From positions 838,741 to 902,740 of the forward strand of contig NZ_BMQJ01000001.1 in the NCBI RefSeq assembly GCF_014648055.1: DNA of 64,000 bases, written 5' to 3'. The notes beneath the pieces are model-generated. The model saw nothing but the letters and a program-made list of their open reading frames with translations. It searched no databases and was not told the DNA's origin. Positions 33,115 through 40,988 of the stretch are shown piece after piece. Both the position numbers and the translations under genes were made by a program. The DNA is from Streptosporangium pseudovulgare (lineage in GTDB: Bacteria > Actinomycetota > Actinomycetes > Streptosporangiales > Streptosporangiaceae). How positions within the stretch are numbered: position 1 is the stretch's first letter; every line of letters starts with the position of its first letter.

Positions 33115-33149
33115 CTGGAAACCGGCATCGCTAGCTTGTCGATCGACAA
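33109..33149 (+). promoter_or_regulatory. promoter and perfect palindromic operator of VOC gene
   Basis: -35 TTGTAG (33109-33114), a 17-nt spacer, and -10 TAGCTT (33132-33137). The exact 14-bp palindrome TTGTCGATCGACAA (33136-33149) begins inside the -10 and covers the expected start site, an ideal repressor position. No regulator gene is adjacent. Confidence 0.65.
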
Positions 33150-33170
33150 CCGACCCCCGCGGAGGCTCCT

Positions 33171-33512
33171 TTGACCAAGCTTGGCAACGTCCTGATCCCC
33201 GTGGCCGACATGGGAGAGGCGATCGCCTTCTACTCCGGGACGCTCGGCCTGGCGGTGCGCTTCCGCGACGGCGACCGGTTCGCGGCCCTGGACGGGGGCG
33301 GCGCCACGGTCGCGCTGGTGGCGGCGGAGGAGCGGGTGGCCGGGGAGGTCACCGCGCCGTCCTACCGGGTGGACGACGTCGCGCGGGCCGTACGGGAGCT
33401 GGCGGACGCGGGCGCGACGGTGGTGCGTGATCCGGAGGCGGGGCCGCACGAGACGAGGGCGGTGCTCCGCGACCCCTCGGGGAACGTCCTTGTCCTCTAC
33501 GCACCCATCTGA
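33171..33512 (+). CDS. VOC-superfamily (glyoxalase/bleomycin-resistance-like) protein
   Basis: 113 residues with the two-module beta-alpha-beta-beta-beta VOC fold: LGNVLIPVADMGEAIAFYSG, then TLGLAVRFRDGDRFAALDGG, and YRVDDVARAVRELADAGATV to RAVLRDPSGNVLVLYAPI. The last segment has the conserved DPxGNxLxLY end. Members are metal-dependent lyases/dioxygenases or drug-binding proteins. Only some candidate metal ligands are visible, so no activity can be given. The start is TTG 33171, set by GGAGG 5 nt upstream. A clear promoter with an exact palindrome over the start site implies tight repression by a regulator encoded elsewhere. Confidence 0.85.
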   Translation: MTKLGNVLIPVADMGEAIAFYSGTLGLAVRFRDGDRFAALDGGGATVALVAAEERVAGEVTAPSYRVDDVARAVRELADAGATVVRDPEAGPHETRAVLRDPSGNVLVLYAPI

Positions 33513-33749
33513 CCCGCCTTACCCAGTTTGAAGATCTGTGCACGCTTTACCGTGACGTAACCTAATCTTGAAGTATGTAACCTCTCCCGTCACGGAAGAC
33601 ACTGGCCAATGGTGCCGCCACACGCGCCCCGGTCCCTCTCCGGCCGGCCCGCGTGAACGCACCATCGTTCGACCCCATCCCCGATGCCCAGGTCGCGAGG
33701 GCGGCGCGACCACACACGCACGGCCATCGGGGTTCTCGCGAAACTCTCT

Positions 33750-35786
33750 ATGACCCCTGAGATGCACAAGTTCATCGAGCTGCTGGAAAGTCAGCTCGGT
33801 TACTCCGAGAAGTCGGACGGATACACGAAGTTCGGCGGCTGGTACGACGGCACCGTGGAGTCGAAGGACGACTACACCTCCGCCCCCTGGTGCGACATGT
33901 ACCTGTCGTGGGCGGCGCACAAGCTCGGCTACGAGAGCTGGGTGGGGCAGTTCGCCTACACCGTCTACCACGCGCGGTGGTTCAAGGAGCAGGACGCCTG
34001 GGGCACCACCCCGAAGCCCGGCGCCATCGTCTTCTTCGACTGGGGCGGCTCGAACAAGATCGACCGCATCGACCACGTGGGGATCGTCACCCGGGTCGAG
34101 GGCCGGAAGATCCACACGATCGAGGGCAACGTCGACGGCGGGGTCGCCAAGCGCAAGGTGCGCGACACCGACAAGGTCGTCGGCTACGGCTACCCCGAGA
34201 AGATCAAGGCCCGGCTGGAGAAGGAGGCGGCCGAGAAGAAGACCGTCATCACCTCCTCCGACGTCCGGGCCGACAACTCGGTGGAGGTCTCGCCCGACCC
34301 CGGCGTGCTGGCGTTGTTCGCCCTGCCCGACCCCGTACCGGTCGAGAAGGCCGGCCCCAAGACCACCGCCAAGACCACCGCCAAGGCCGCCCCCAAGCAC
34401 GCCAAGGGCCCCGGCAAGCACGCCGCCCCCTCCCCGTCCCCCGCCCGGCCCGAAACCGCCACGACCACGACCACGACCGTCAACGGCGCCGGTACGGCGG
34501 ACGCCACCGGCGCCACCGGTGCCACCGGCACGACGGGCGCGACGGCGGGGATCACCGGCACGACGGCCGGACAGGCCACCGCGCCGTCCGGGGGATCGGC
34601 CGGAAAGCACGCCAAGCCGGCCACCGCGGACACCAAGGCGCTCGCCGCGGACCCGGTCGCCTCCGGCCGCGACCTGTCGCTGCCCGCCCCCCAGCTCGGC
34701 AGCCCGACCGTCCTCGCGCCGGTCCTGCTCACCGCGATGGCGATGATCGCCCACGCCAGGATCAAGCAGTCGCGGACCCGGCTCGCCCTCGTCGGCGCGA
34801 CCCCCGCGGCCCCGTCGCGGAAGGCGCCCGCCCGCCGGGCCCCCGGCCGCCGCCGCGCCCCGGGCCGCCGCCGGATGACCAAGAACGCGCCCGCCTCGGC
34901 CCCGGTCGTCTCCCCCGTCTCGGCCGTCGAGCCGCGGACCGCCGGGACGGTCCTCCCGGAGATCACGGCCGCGTCCCTCCCCGAGATCACGACCGCGTCG
35001 CCGGCCGTCTCGACGACCACCGCGGCGGTCCCGCCGGCCGAGCGCGCCGTCGTCACGACCCCGCCGCTGCACATCCACCGGGCCGACGAGATCCTGCCGG
35101 CCGCCCTCGCCCGTACCGGCTCCCACGGCGCGGAGGGCGAGTCCTTCCCGGCCGCGGCCAGCCTCACGCGTGCCGAGGAGACCGACCTGGCCGCCCTCCT
35201 CGCCCGCGTGAGCGAGACCGCGGAGAGCTGGCTCTCCGGCGCCTCCGGGGGCCGTTCCCCCGACGTCCCCGAGAGCTGGTTCTCCCCCATGCCGGAGAGC
35301 CGGTCCGCGGCCGTCTCCGGGAGCTGGTTCTCCCCCGTTCCGGAGAGCCGGTCCGGCGCGGCCGGGGACACCGGAAGGCCCGAGCGGGCTCCGGGCCGGG
35401 AGACCTCCCCGGTCCGCCGCCACGACGGTCCCAGGGTGCCCTACCAGGGCAGGCGCCGGCTGCGCGAGCATCCCGCCGAGTCCCCCGCCTTCACGCCGGA
35501 CGCCCCGCCGCGGGGCCGGCGGCACCGGCGCGAGCACCCGTTGGAGACGTCCGCCTTCGCGGCGGACGCCCCGCTGCGGGGCCGGCGGCACCGGCGTTCC
35601 GAGCCCGTGGTCAGCACGACCGTCCGGCTCGGGCCCGCCGTCCCGGCCGCCCGCACCTGGCCCGGGGACGTCCCGGCCCGATCCGCGGACGTTCTCCTCC
35701 AGGGGGACGTCATGGCCGGCGGTGACGCCCCGGTGCCCGGCGGCTACCGGGGACGCCGCCGGGCGAAGGTCCCCGAGCGGGTGTGA
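33750..35786 (+). CDS. CHAP-domain protein with central transmembrane helix and long charged tail
   Basis: About 678 residues. Residues ~5-150 form a CHAP (NlpC/P60-like) amidase domain: catalytic Cys in SAPWCDMYLSWAAHKLGYES, His in RIDHVGIVTRV and the polar partner in IHTIEGNVDGG. Such domains cut peptidoglycan cross-links or stems. Ala/Lys- and Thr/Gly-rich linkers lead to one helix (TVLAPVLLTAMAMIAHA) followed by basic residues (KQSRTR, RRAPGRRRAPGRRR). There is no N-terminal signal peptide. The basic side predicts N-out/C-in topology, with the CHAP domain outside and a ~330-residue Ser/Pro/Arg repeat tail inside. The start is uncertain: ATG 33750 begins the conserved region, ATG 33684 is also in frame, and neither has a ribosome site. 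Confidence 0.78.
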   Translation: MTPEMHKFIELLESQLGYSEKSDGYTKFGGWYDGTVESKDDYTSAPWCDMYLSWAAHKLGYESWVGQFAYTVYHARWFKEQDAWGTTPKPGAIVFFDWGGSNKIDRIDHVGIVTRVEGRKIHTIEGNVDGGVAKRKVRDTDKVVGYGYPEKIKARLEKEAAEKKTVITSSDVRADNSVEVSPDPGVLALFALPDPVPVEKAGPKTTAKTTAKAAPKHAKGPGKHAAPSPSPARPETATTTTTTVNGAGTADATGATGATGTTGATAGITGTTAGQATAPSGGSAGKHAKPATADTKALAADPVASGRDLSLPAPQLGSPTVLAPVLLTAMAMIAHARIKQSRTRLALVGATPAAPSRKAPARRAPGRRRAPGRRRMTKNAPASAPVVSPVSAVEPRTAGTVLPEITAASLPEITTASPAVSTTTAAVPPAERAVVTTPPLHIHRADEILPAALARTGSHGAEGESFPAAASLTRAEETDLAALLARVSETAESWLSGASGGRSPDVPESWFSPMPESRSAAVSGSWFSPVPESRSGAAGDTGRPERAPGRETSPVRRHDGPRVPYQGRRRLREHPAESPAFTPDAPPRGRRHRREHPLETSAFAADAPLRGRRHRRSEPVVSTTVRLGPAVPAARTWPGDVPARSADVLLQGDVMAGGDAPVPGGYRGRRRAKVPERV

Positions 35787-35808
35787 CCGCCGTCGCTCCC
35801 GGCCCTCC

Positions 35809-35866
35809 GAGTGGCCCGGGAGTGGCGCGCTCACGGGGAGTGGCCCGGGAGCGGCGCGCTCGCGGG
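35809..35866. repeat. 29-bp tandem duplication between convergent genes
   Basis: Two head-to-tail 29-bp copies (35809-35837 and 35838-35866), beginning GAGTGGCCCGGGAG, differ at two positions. They lie between the CHAP and trypsin-like protease genes and could act as a transcription barrier. Confidence 0.75.
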
Positions 35867-35922
35867 TCTCCGGATGCCCGTGGGAACGCCCGGAGTCCCG
35901 CCGGGCCTCCGGGGGCGGCGCC

Positions 35923-37686
35923 TCAGCGTCCGTCGTCCGGGTGCCGGCCGATGTCGCGGCGCAGCCGTTCCAGCTCCGCCTCCAGGCCGGCGATCCGGGT
36001 GTCGGCGCCGGGACCGGACCGCGACGGGGCCTGACCGTACGGCGGCTGCGGGCCGGAGGCCGGGTCGCCCTCCGGCCCCATCGGGAGGGGGTGCGGCGAG
36101 CGCCGCGAGTGGACGGGCTGCCGCGGCCCGCCGTACGGGTCGTGCCCGCCGTACGGGTCGGCGCCGTACGGGTCGTACCGCCCGGACCGGTCGTCGTAGG
36201 GCACGGGTCCGTGCCCCGCCGACGGGGGGACCTGGTGCGCGCCGTACGGGATCTGCGGGAAGGACGGCGCCGGAGCCTTCGGCCGCCGTCTGCGCCCGAG
36301 CACGGCGGCCAGCGCGCCGAGCGCGACCACGAGCGCCAGGCCGCCGCCCCACAGCAGCCACGGCAGGATCGGGCTGGAGCTCCTGTCCCGGCCCGCGGTG
36401 ATGGCCTGCTGGGAGTCGGAGATGTAGCGGGCGACGTAGGGGTGGTTCGGGTGCAGCGCCTGGACCTCCCGGAACTTCGGCAGCGCCTCGGAGTAGTGGT
36501 CGGCGAAGAACAGCTCCAGCGCCTCGTTGTAGTTCTTCGTCGTCACCGACTCGGCGGGCCTGATGTTCTTCTCGTTCAGCTTCTCCTTGACGACGCCGAC
36601 CGGCAGCACGAAGCTCTCCCCCTCGGTGGAGCCTCCGTCCTGCTGGATCAGTCCGCCGACCAGGATGCCGATGACCTTGCCGTCCCTGCTGAACACCGGG
36701 CCGCCCGAGTTCCCCGGGTAGGAGGGCGCCTGCGTCTGGATGTACGGCACGCCCTCGGGGGTCTGCCGTGTGGCGTTGTAGGGGCCCTCGGTGAACGCGG
36801 GTTCGAGCTTGGACTCGATGTTGAAGATCGAGGTCTGCGTCACCGTGCCGGGGAACCCGCTGATGTAGAGCGTGTCGCCGACCCGCACGTCGGAGTCGGC
36901 GCCCAGCGGCACGGTCGGCAGGTTGCTCATGCCGTTGGCCTTGAGGATCGCGACGTCCTTGCCCGGGTAGACCGTCCCCTTGGCGACCAGTTCGATGGGG
37001 ATCGCCTTGGCGGTCTTGTCCACGCCGCCGCCCGGCAGGCTCTGCAGCAGGGACAGCGAGCTCTCGACGTTACGGATCTTGATGTTGTCGGCGTTCCAGA
37101 TCTGGAAGATCTTGGCGGCGGTCCGGACGATCTCGTCGTCGGAGGCGAACTCGCCGAGCCCGGCCACCAGGTCGGCGGCGTCCTTCTTGTTGATCTTGTC
37201 GAGTGCCTGGGACGCGAAGGTCCGCGCCAGCTCGGCGTCCTCCTGGCCGACGCAGTGGGCGGCCGTCACCATGTAGCCGTCCGGCGTGACCCACCAGCCC
37301 GTGCACAGCCCGCCCGCGGTGGCCTTCACGACCCGCTCCGGCTTCCCCGGTGAGAAGTAGCGGCCCGGGTTCCTGGCCATCTGCTGGACGACCCACCGGT
37401 AGATGCTGTTGTCGTCGGAGGAGATCTTGCCGGACTGGACGGCCTCGACCCCCTGCATGGTCAGACTCCTGATCGCCTGCGGCTTCGCCACCGGAGTCGG
37501 CACCGCGACGTCGGCGGCGTAGGACACCGACGTGAGCTGCACGGCCGGATGCGTCCGGGCCGCCAGCCGCGTTCCCACGGGAATCTCCGGATCCTTCGGG
37601 GCCGCCAGGGCGGCTCCCGGCGACGCCAGGACGCCGGTCAGGACCAGTCCCGCCAGCCCGGCCGCGACGGTTGTTCGTGCCTGCAT
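35923..37686 (-). CDS. membrane-anchored trypsin-like serine protease
   Basis: 587 residues. An N-terminal signal peptide (TTVAAGLAGLVLTGVLASPG, AALA) directs export. The S1 protease domain (~100-365) has the full triad: His in GYMVTAAHCVGQ, Asp in YPGKDVAILKANG and Ser in SYPGNSGGPVFSRDG. A ~90-residue insertion separates the His and Asp regions. A TPR-like segment (LELFFADHYSEALPKFREVQ) comes before the transmembrane helix LLWGGGLALVVALGALAAVL. The cytoplasmic tail is Pro/Gly/Tyr-rich (DPYGADPYGGHDPYGG) and ends in a short coiled coil (AGLEAELERLRRDIG). The SSI-type inhibitor gene lies immediately upstream on the same strand. GGGGAGAG precedes the ATG. Confidence 0.88.
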   Translation of the reverse strand: MQARTTVAAGLAGLVLTGVLASPGAALAAPKDPEIPVGTRLAARTHPAVQLTSVSYAADVAVPTPVAKPQAIRSLTMQGVEAVQSGKISSDDNSIYRWVVQQMARNPGRYFSPGKPERVVKATAGGLCTGWWVTPDGYMVTAAHCVGQEDAELARTFASQALDKINKKDAADLVAGLGEFASDDEIVRTAAKIFQIWNADNIKIRNVESSLSLLQSLPGGGVDKTAKAIPIELVAKGTVYPGKDVAILKANGMSNLPTVPLGADSDVRVGDTLYISGFPGTVTQTSIFNIESKLEPAFTEGPYNATRQTPEGVPYIQTQAPSYPGNSGGPVFSRDGKVIGILVGGLIQQDGGSTEGESFVLPVGVVKEKLNEKNIRPAESVTTKNYNEALELFFADHYSEALPKFREVQALHPNHPYVARYISDSQQAITAGRDRSSSPILPWLLWGGGLALVVALGALAAVLGRRRRPKAPAPSFPQIPYGAHQVPPSAGHGPVPYDDRSGRYDPYGADPYGGHDPYGGPRQPVHSRRSPHPLPMGPEGDPASGPQPPYGQAPSRSGPGADTRIAGLEAELERLRRDIGRHPDDGR

Positions 37687-37870
37687 TCGCTTGCTCTCCC
37701 CAAACTCGCTTTCCGGAGCGGGAGCATTCCGGGCACGACTTGGGGAGGACTTGGAACCGGCTGGCAGCCCCGCCCGCGCGCACCGGCGGGGCCGGGCCGG
37801 GGCGCGGGCGGGAGGCCGGTGCGACGCGGGTTCCGACGGCGCGGGAGGCGGCGGCTCCCGGCCACGGAGC

Positions 37871-37932
37871 CGCGGACCGGGAGCTCCGGCCGCGGACCGG
37901 AAGCTCCGGCCGGGGACCGGACCTCTCCGGCC
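37871..37932. repeat. 20-bp tandem repeat, three copies
   Basis: Three head-to-tail units of CGCGGACCGGnAGCTCCGGC form, the third diverged, lie just after the SSI-type gene. Each unit has near-palindromic ACCGGnAGCTCCGG and can fold into a hairpin, so the array may act as terminator or processing site before the protease gene. The rest of the 37687-37956 gap shows only the protease ribosome site. Confidence 0.65.
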
Positions 37933-37956
37933 GGAGGACTCAGGAGGCGAGGGCGA

Positions 37957-38547
37957 TCAGAACGCGAAGACCTCGCCGGTCGCCCTGCGCAGCTCGCAGG
38001 AGTTGGGGTAGGTCCGCTGGAACCGGACGGGCCGGCCGTTCCAGAAGCCGTACGCGCTCACCCTGACCGGCTGGTACAGGCGCGGGCAGAAGACCGGAGA
38101 CATCGAACCGACGTAGGCCGGGTTGCCCTGCGCCGGGTACAGCTGCGCGCACGCCGCGACCGGGTTGGGGTGCGTGCCACGCGCCGGCCCGCAGCTCAGC
38201 GAGACGGTCCGCGGCTGGCTGAACGGCCCGTAGGCCCTGGCGACCGACAGCGTGAGCTGCCTGACGCCGGGGTAGGGCGGCCTGGGCGGCCCCACGGGCG
38301 GGCGCGGCAGGGGCGGAGGCGGTACGGGCCGGCCGGCTCCGTGCGGCATGGGCCCGGGTGGCGGCGGCTGGAGGCCGTCCGGGTCCGTCGGCCCCTGCCA
38401 GGCGGGGTCTGCCTGGGCCTGCGCGGAGTTCGGACCGTACCCGGGCCCGTACCCGGGGTCGCCGGGTCCGGCGGCCGCCTGTGCGGCGGTGACGACACCG
38501 CCGAGCAGGGACAGACCGGTGACGGTCATACACAAGAGACGTCGCAT
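37957..38547 (-). CDS. secreted SSI-family serine protease inhibitor with proline-rich N-terminus, P1 Arg
   Basis: 196 residues. A signal peptide (LLCMTVTGLSLLGGVVTAA) is followed by ~65 residues rich in Pro and Gly, then an SSI domain (~95-196). SSI landmarks are SLSCGPARGTHPNPVAAC, the reactive-site strand FCPRLYQPV, and the end NSCELRRATGEVFAF, with four cysteines for the two standard disulfides. Aligning CPRLY with the CPMVY site of Streptomyces subtilisin inhibitor puts Arg156 at P1, which favours trypsin-like targets. The long Pro-rich N-terminus is not part of standard SSI. GGGGA precedes ATG 38547. The trypsin-like protease gene follows 270 nt downstream on the same strand. Confidence 0.88.
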   Translation of the reverse strand: MRRLLCMTVTGLSLLGGVVTAAQAAAGPGDPGYGPGYGPNSAQAQADPAWQGPTDPDGLQPPPPGPMPHGAGRPVPPPPLPRPPVGPPRPPYPGVRQLTLSVARAYGPFSQPRTVSLSCGPARGTHPNPVAACAQLYPAQGNPAYVGSMSPVFCPRLYQPVRVSAYGFWNGRPVRFQRTYPNSCELRRATGEVFAF

Positions 38548-38822
38548 GGAATCCCCAAAGAAGACGCGTTTCCTGAAGACCAGAAAAGGGGTTTTCCAGT
38601 CTTTTCGGGGGGATGATGTGCGCCCTGACCAGCGGAAATGGTATATCCGCCAAGGCCGAGACGTCGCACGGCGACTCGCCCCCGGACGTCATCTACGACT
38701 CGTTTTTCCGGCACTGAACCGTTTACTGATGGTTTCAGAATGAGGTCCGGAGACGGCGTGGGCAGATGACGAGGTCGGAACCTTACACGTCGTGGTCGTC
38801 TTCGCGCCGGTGAACGGCGCGT

Positions 38823-39521
38823 TCATGGGGCAGGGCTGACCAGTCCCGTTCGGTAGGCGATGACGACCAGCTGCGCACGGTCGCGCGCACCCAGTTTCAC
38901 CATCGCGTGGCTGACATGGGTGCGCACGGTGGCCGGGCTGAGAAACAACTCGTTACCGATCTCGTGGTTGCTCAGCCCCTGTCCTACCAGGGCCGTCACT
39001 TCACGCTCGCGCTCGGTCAGCACCGCGAGCCGCTCCTCCGCGGCCCGTGCGACCTGGCGTCGCGCAGCGAACTGGCCGATGAGACGCCGGGTGATCCGCG
39101 GCGCGAGCAGCGCGTCTCCGACGGCGACCACCCGGACGGCGTGCAGGAGCTCCGACGGCCCGGCGTCTTTGAGCAGGAAACCGCTGGCACCGGCCTGCAG
39201 TGCGTCGAAGACGTAGTCGTCGGTGTCGTAGGTGGTGAGGATGAGGACGCGGACCTGTTCCAGTCCGCGCGTCCCGGCGATCTGCGCGGTGGCCTGAATC
39301 CCGTCCAGCTTGGGCATGCGGATGTCCATGAGGACCACGTCGGGACGGGTGGCGCGGGTCCGCTCGACGGCTTCGTGGCCGTTGGTGGCTTCTCCCACCA
39401 CCGCGATGTCGTCCTCGAGATCGAGCAGGACCTTGAACCCGGAACGCACGAGAGCCTCATCGTCGGCGACCAGCACCCTGATCGGAGCGTTCGCCGATGG
39501 GGACCCCGCCGCGGCGTTCAC
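38823..39521 (-). CDS. NarL/LuxR-type response regulator
   Basis: 232 residues. The receiver domain has VLVADDEALVRSGF, phospho-acceptor Asp in VVLMDIRMPKLDGI, and Lys in FLLKDAGPSE. The LuxR helix-turn-helix lies at ~165-225 (LTEREREVTALVGQGLSNHE, SPATVRTHVSHAMVKLGARD). The GTG start overlaps the kinase stop by 4 nt (GTGA), so kinase and regulator are translationally coupled. Targets are unknown; the divergent CrtC/AttH-like gene at 40989 is the nearest candidate. In the 275 nt between this gene's end and the SSI gene start I see one inverted repeat, CTGAACC/GGTTTCAG (38714-38738), and a TATACC -10-like hexamer on the minus strand. Confidence 0.92.
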   Translation of the reverse strand: MNAAAGSPSANAPIRVLVADDEALVRSGFKVLLDLEDDIAVVGEATNGHEAVERTRATRPDVVLMDIRMPKLDGIQATAQIAGTRGLEQVRVLILTTYDTDDYVFDALQAGASGFLLKDAGPSELLHAVRVVAVGDALLAPRITRRLIGQFAARRQVARAAEERLAVLTEREREVTALVGQGLSNHEIGNELFLSPATVRTHVSHAMVKLGARDRAQLVVIAYRTGLVSPAP

Positions 39522-40732
39522 AGGCGCGACCCGCTCGGCGCGAGGGGCAGTCGTGCCTTGACTTCGAACCCGCCGCCCGGAAGCGGCCTGGCGTCGAGTT
39601 CGCCGCCCAGCAGTTGACAGCGCTCGCGCATGCCGAGGATCCCGCGGCCGAGCTTGGCCGGTAGGTGCGGGTCGGCGGGGACATCGCCTGGGGCGGCACG
39701 GCGGCCCTCATCGGTCACGCGGATCTCCAAGGTTTCGATCCCGGGGTTCATCGCCACCCGCACCCGAGTCGGGCCGACATGGCGGATCACGTTGGTGATC
39801 GATTCCTGCAGGATCCGGTAGGCGACACTCCCCACCGCGTTCGGCAGCGGTGCCGCGGGTGAGGTCTCCTCGAGCTCGATGTCGAGCCCGGCCTCGCGTG
39901 CCTTGGCGGTCAGTTCCTCGATCTGCCCCAGCCCGGGGTACGGCAGGCGCTCATTGTCGTCGTCACGGAGTACGCCGAGGATGGCTCGCATCTCCTGCAG
40001 TGCCCGGGAACTGGTCTGCTCGATCGCTCGCAGCGCCTCGCGCGCCACTTCCGGCTTCTTGTCGAGTACGTGCGCGGTGACACCGGACTGGACGTTGATG
40101 ATCGCTATGGCGTGCGCGACGGTGTCGTGGACCTCGCGCGCGATCCGGAGCCGTTCGGCGTCGACCCGAGCCCGCGTCTCCTCCTCGCGGGTCCGTTCGG
40201 CCAGCTCAGCGCGCTCCTGAGCATCGGCCGCGATGACCCGCCGGGACCGGACGGACTCGCCGAGAGCCACGCTCATGACCGACGCGCCGATACGGAAGAA
40301 CACCCAGCCGATGGCGGCGCGCGGCTCGATGTCGGCAGCGGCGACCAGCCAGCCGATGGCGAGCACCGTGGTCCCCACGCCGGCCGTCACCAGCGACCGG
40401 CGCCCGTCACCGTAAGCGGCGAGGGTGTACAGGGCGACGAAGAGCCCGAGCCAGCCGGGCCCGTCAGGGAAGTCGAGGGTGTAGTACACCAGGCTGGCGA
40501 GCGCGGCGGTGACGAACACCGGCACCGGCCACCGGCGGCGGACGGCGACCGCCACGCCGCTCACGACCAGCAGGACATATCCCAGGTGTCCGAGGTCGCT
40601 GAGGGGCCGCGAGGCCCCCTCGGCGGCGATCTTCGCCAGGGTGCCCTGAACCTGCATCACGGTGACGAAGAGCGCGAGCAGCACATCCTGCGCCGACGCA
40701 GGCAGGCGCAACGACGTGGCGCGGTGTTCCAT
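39518..40732 (-). CDS. NarL-type sensor histidine kinase
   Basis: 404 residues. Four to five hydrophobic helices fill residues 15-165 (LGYVLLVVSGVAVAVRR, VPVFVTAALASLVYYTLDF, GLFVALYTLAAYGDG, LVTAGVGTTVLAIGWLVAA), with almost no outside loop, so it may sense within the membrane. A coiled linker (ERAELAERTREEETRARVD) leads to the HisKA_3 box RIAREVHDTVAHAIAI and the HATPase domain (ILQESITNVIRHVGPTRVRV; GRGILGMRERCQLLGGELDA). ATG 40732 has no ribosome site but TAGGAT (40739-40744) 6 nt upstream, suggesting a leaderless mRNA. It is paired with the downstream regulator by a 4-nt overlap. Confidence 0.92.
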   Translation of the reverse strand: MEHRATSLRLPASAQDVLLALFVTVMQVQGTLAKIAAEGASRPLSDLGHLGYVLLVVSGVAVAVRRRWPVPVFVTAALASLVYYTLDFPDGPGWLGLFVALYTLAAYGDGRRSLVTAGVGTTVLAIGWLVAAADIEPRAAIGWVFFRIGASVMSVALGESVRSRRVIAADAQERAELAERTREEETRARVDAERLRIAREVHDTVAHAIAIINVQSGVTAHVLDKKPEVAREALRAIEQTSSRALQEMRAILGVLRDDDNERLPYPGLGQIEELTAKAREAGLDIELEETSPAAPLPNAVGSVAYRILQESITNVIRHVGPTRVRVAMNPGIETLEIRVTDEGRRAAPGDVPADPHLPAKLGRGILGMRERCQLLGGELDARPLPGGGFEVKARLPLAPSGSRL

Positions 40733-40738
40733 GCCGCG

Positions 40739-40744
40739 ATCCTA
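40739..40744 (-). promoter_or_regulatory. -10 element for leaderless kinase mRNA
   Basis: On the minus strand TAGGAT ends 6 nt before the ATG. The 256-nt divergent gap (40733-40988) shows no other clear signal. Confidence 0.4.
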
Positions 40745-40988
40745 CGGTTCGTGCGCGCGAGAACGCTCCGCCCAGACGCGCGTACCGCCTACCACGGCGG
40801 GTGTATGTGAGCAGGAGTCGTCTACGCGGAACTGCCTGGACGCCGCCGCCCGCGGTCGGAGGCGGCGACGCCTCGACGACGCGATGATCGACCCCGTGAA
40901 GTGGGCGGCCCGCTGCGCTTCGGCTCGCCCGGGGATGGCGCCGGCCACTTGAACAGGTGTGTTTCGCCGGCTGGAGATGAGGACTCAT

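Noticed and set aside
33513..33749. Possible c-di-AMP (ydaO-type) riboswitch before the CHAP gene, as known for actinobacterial wall hydrolases
   Set aside because: I could not find the conserved motif blocks or pairing; only two TAACCT words and two TTGAAG words stand out.
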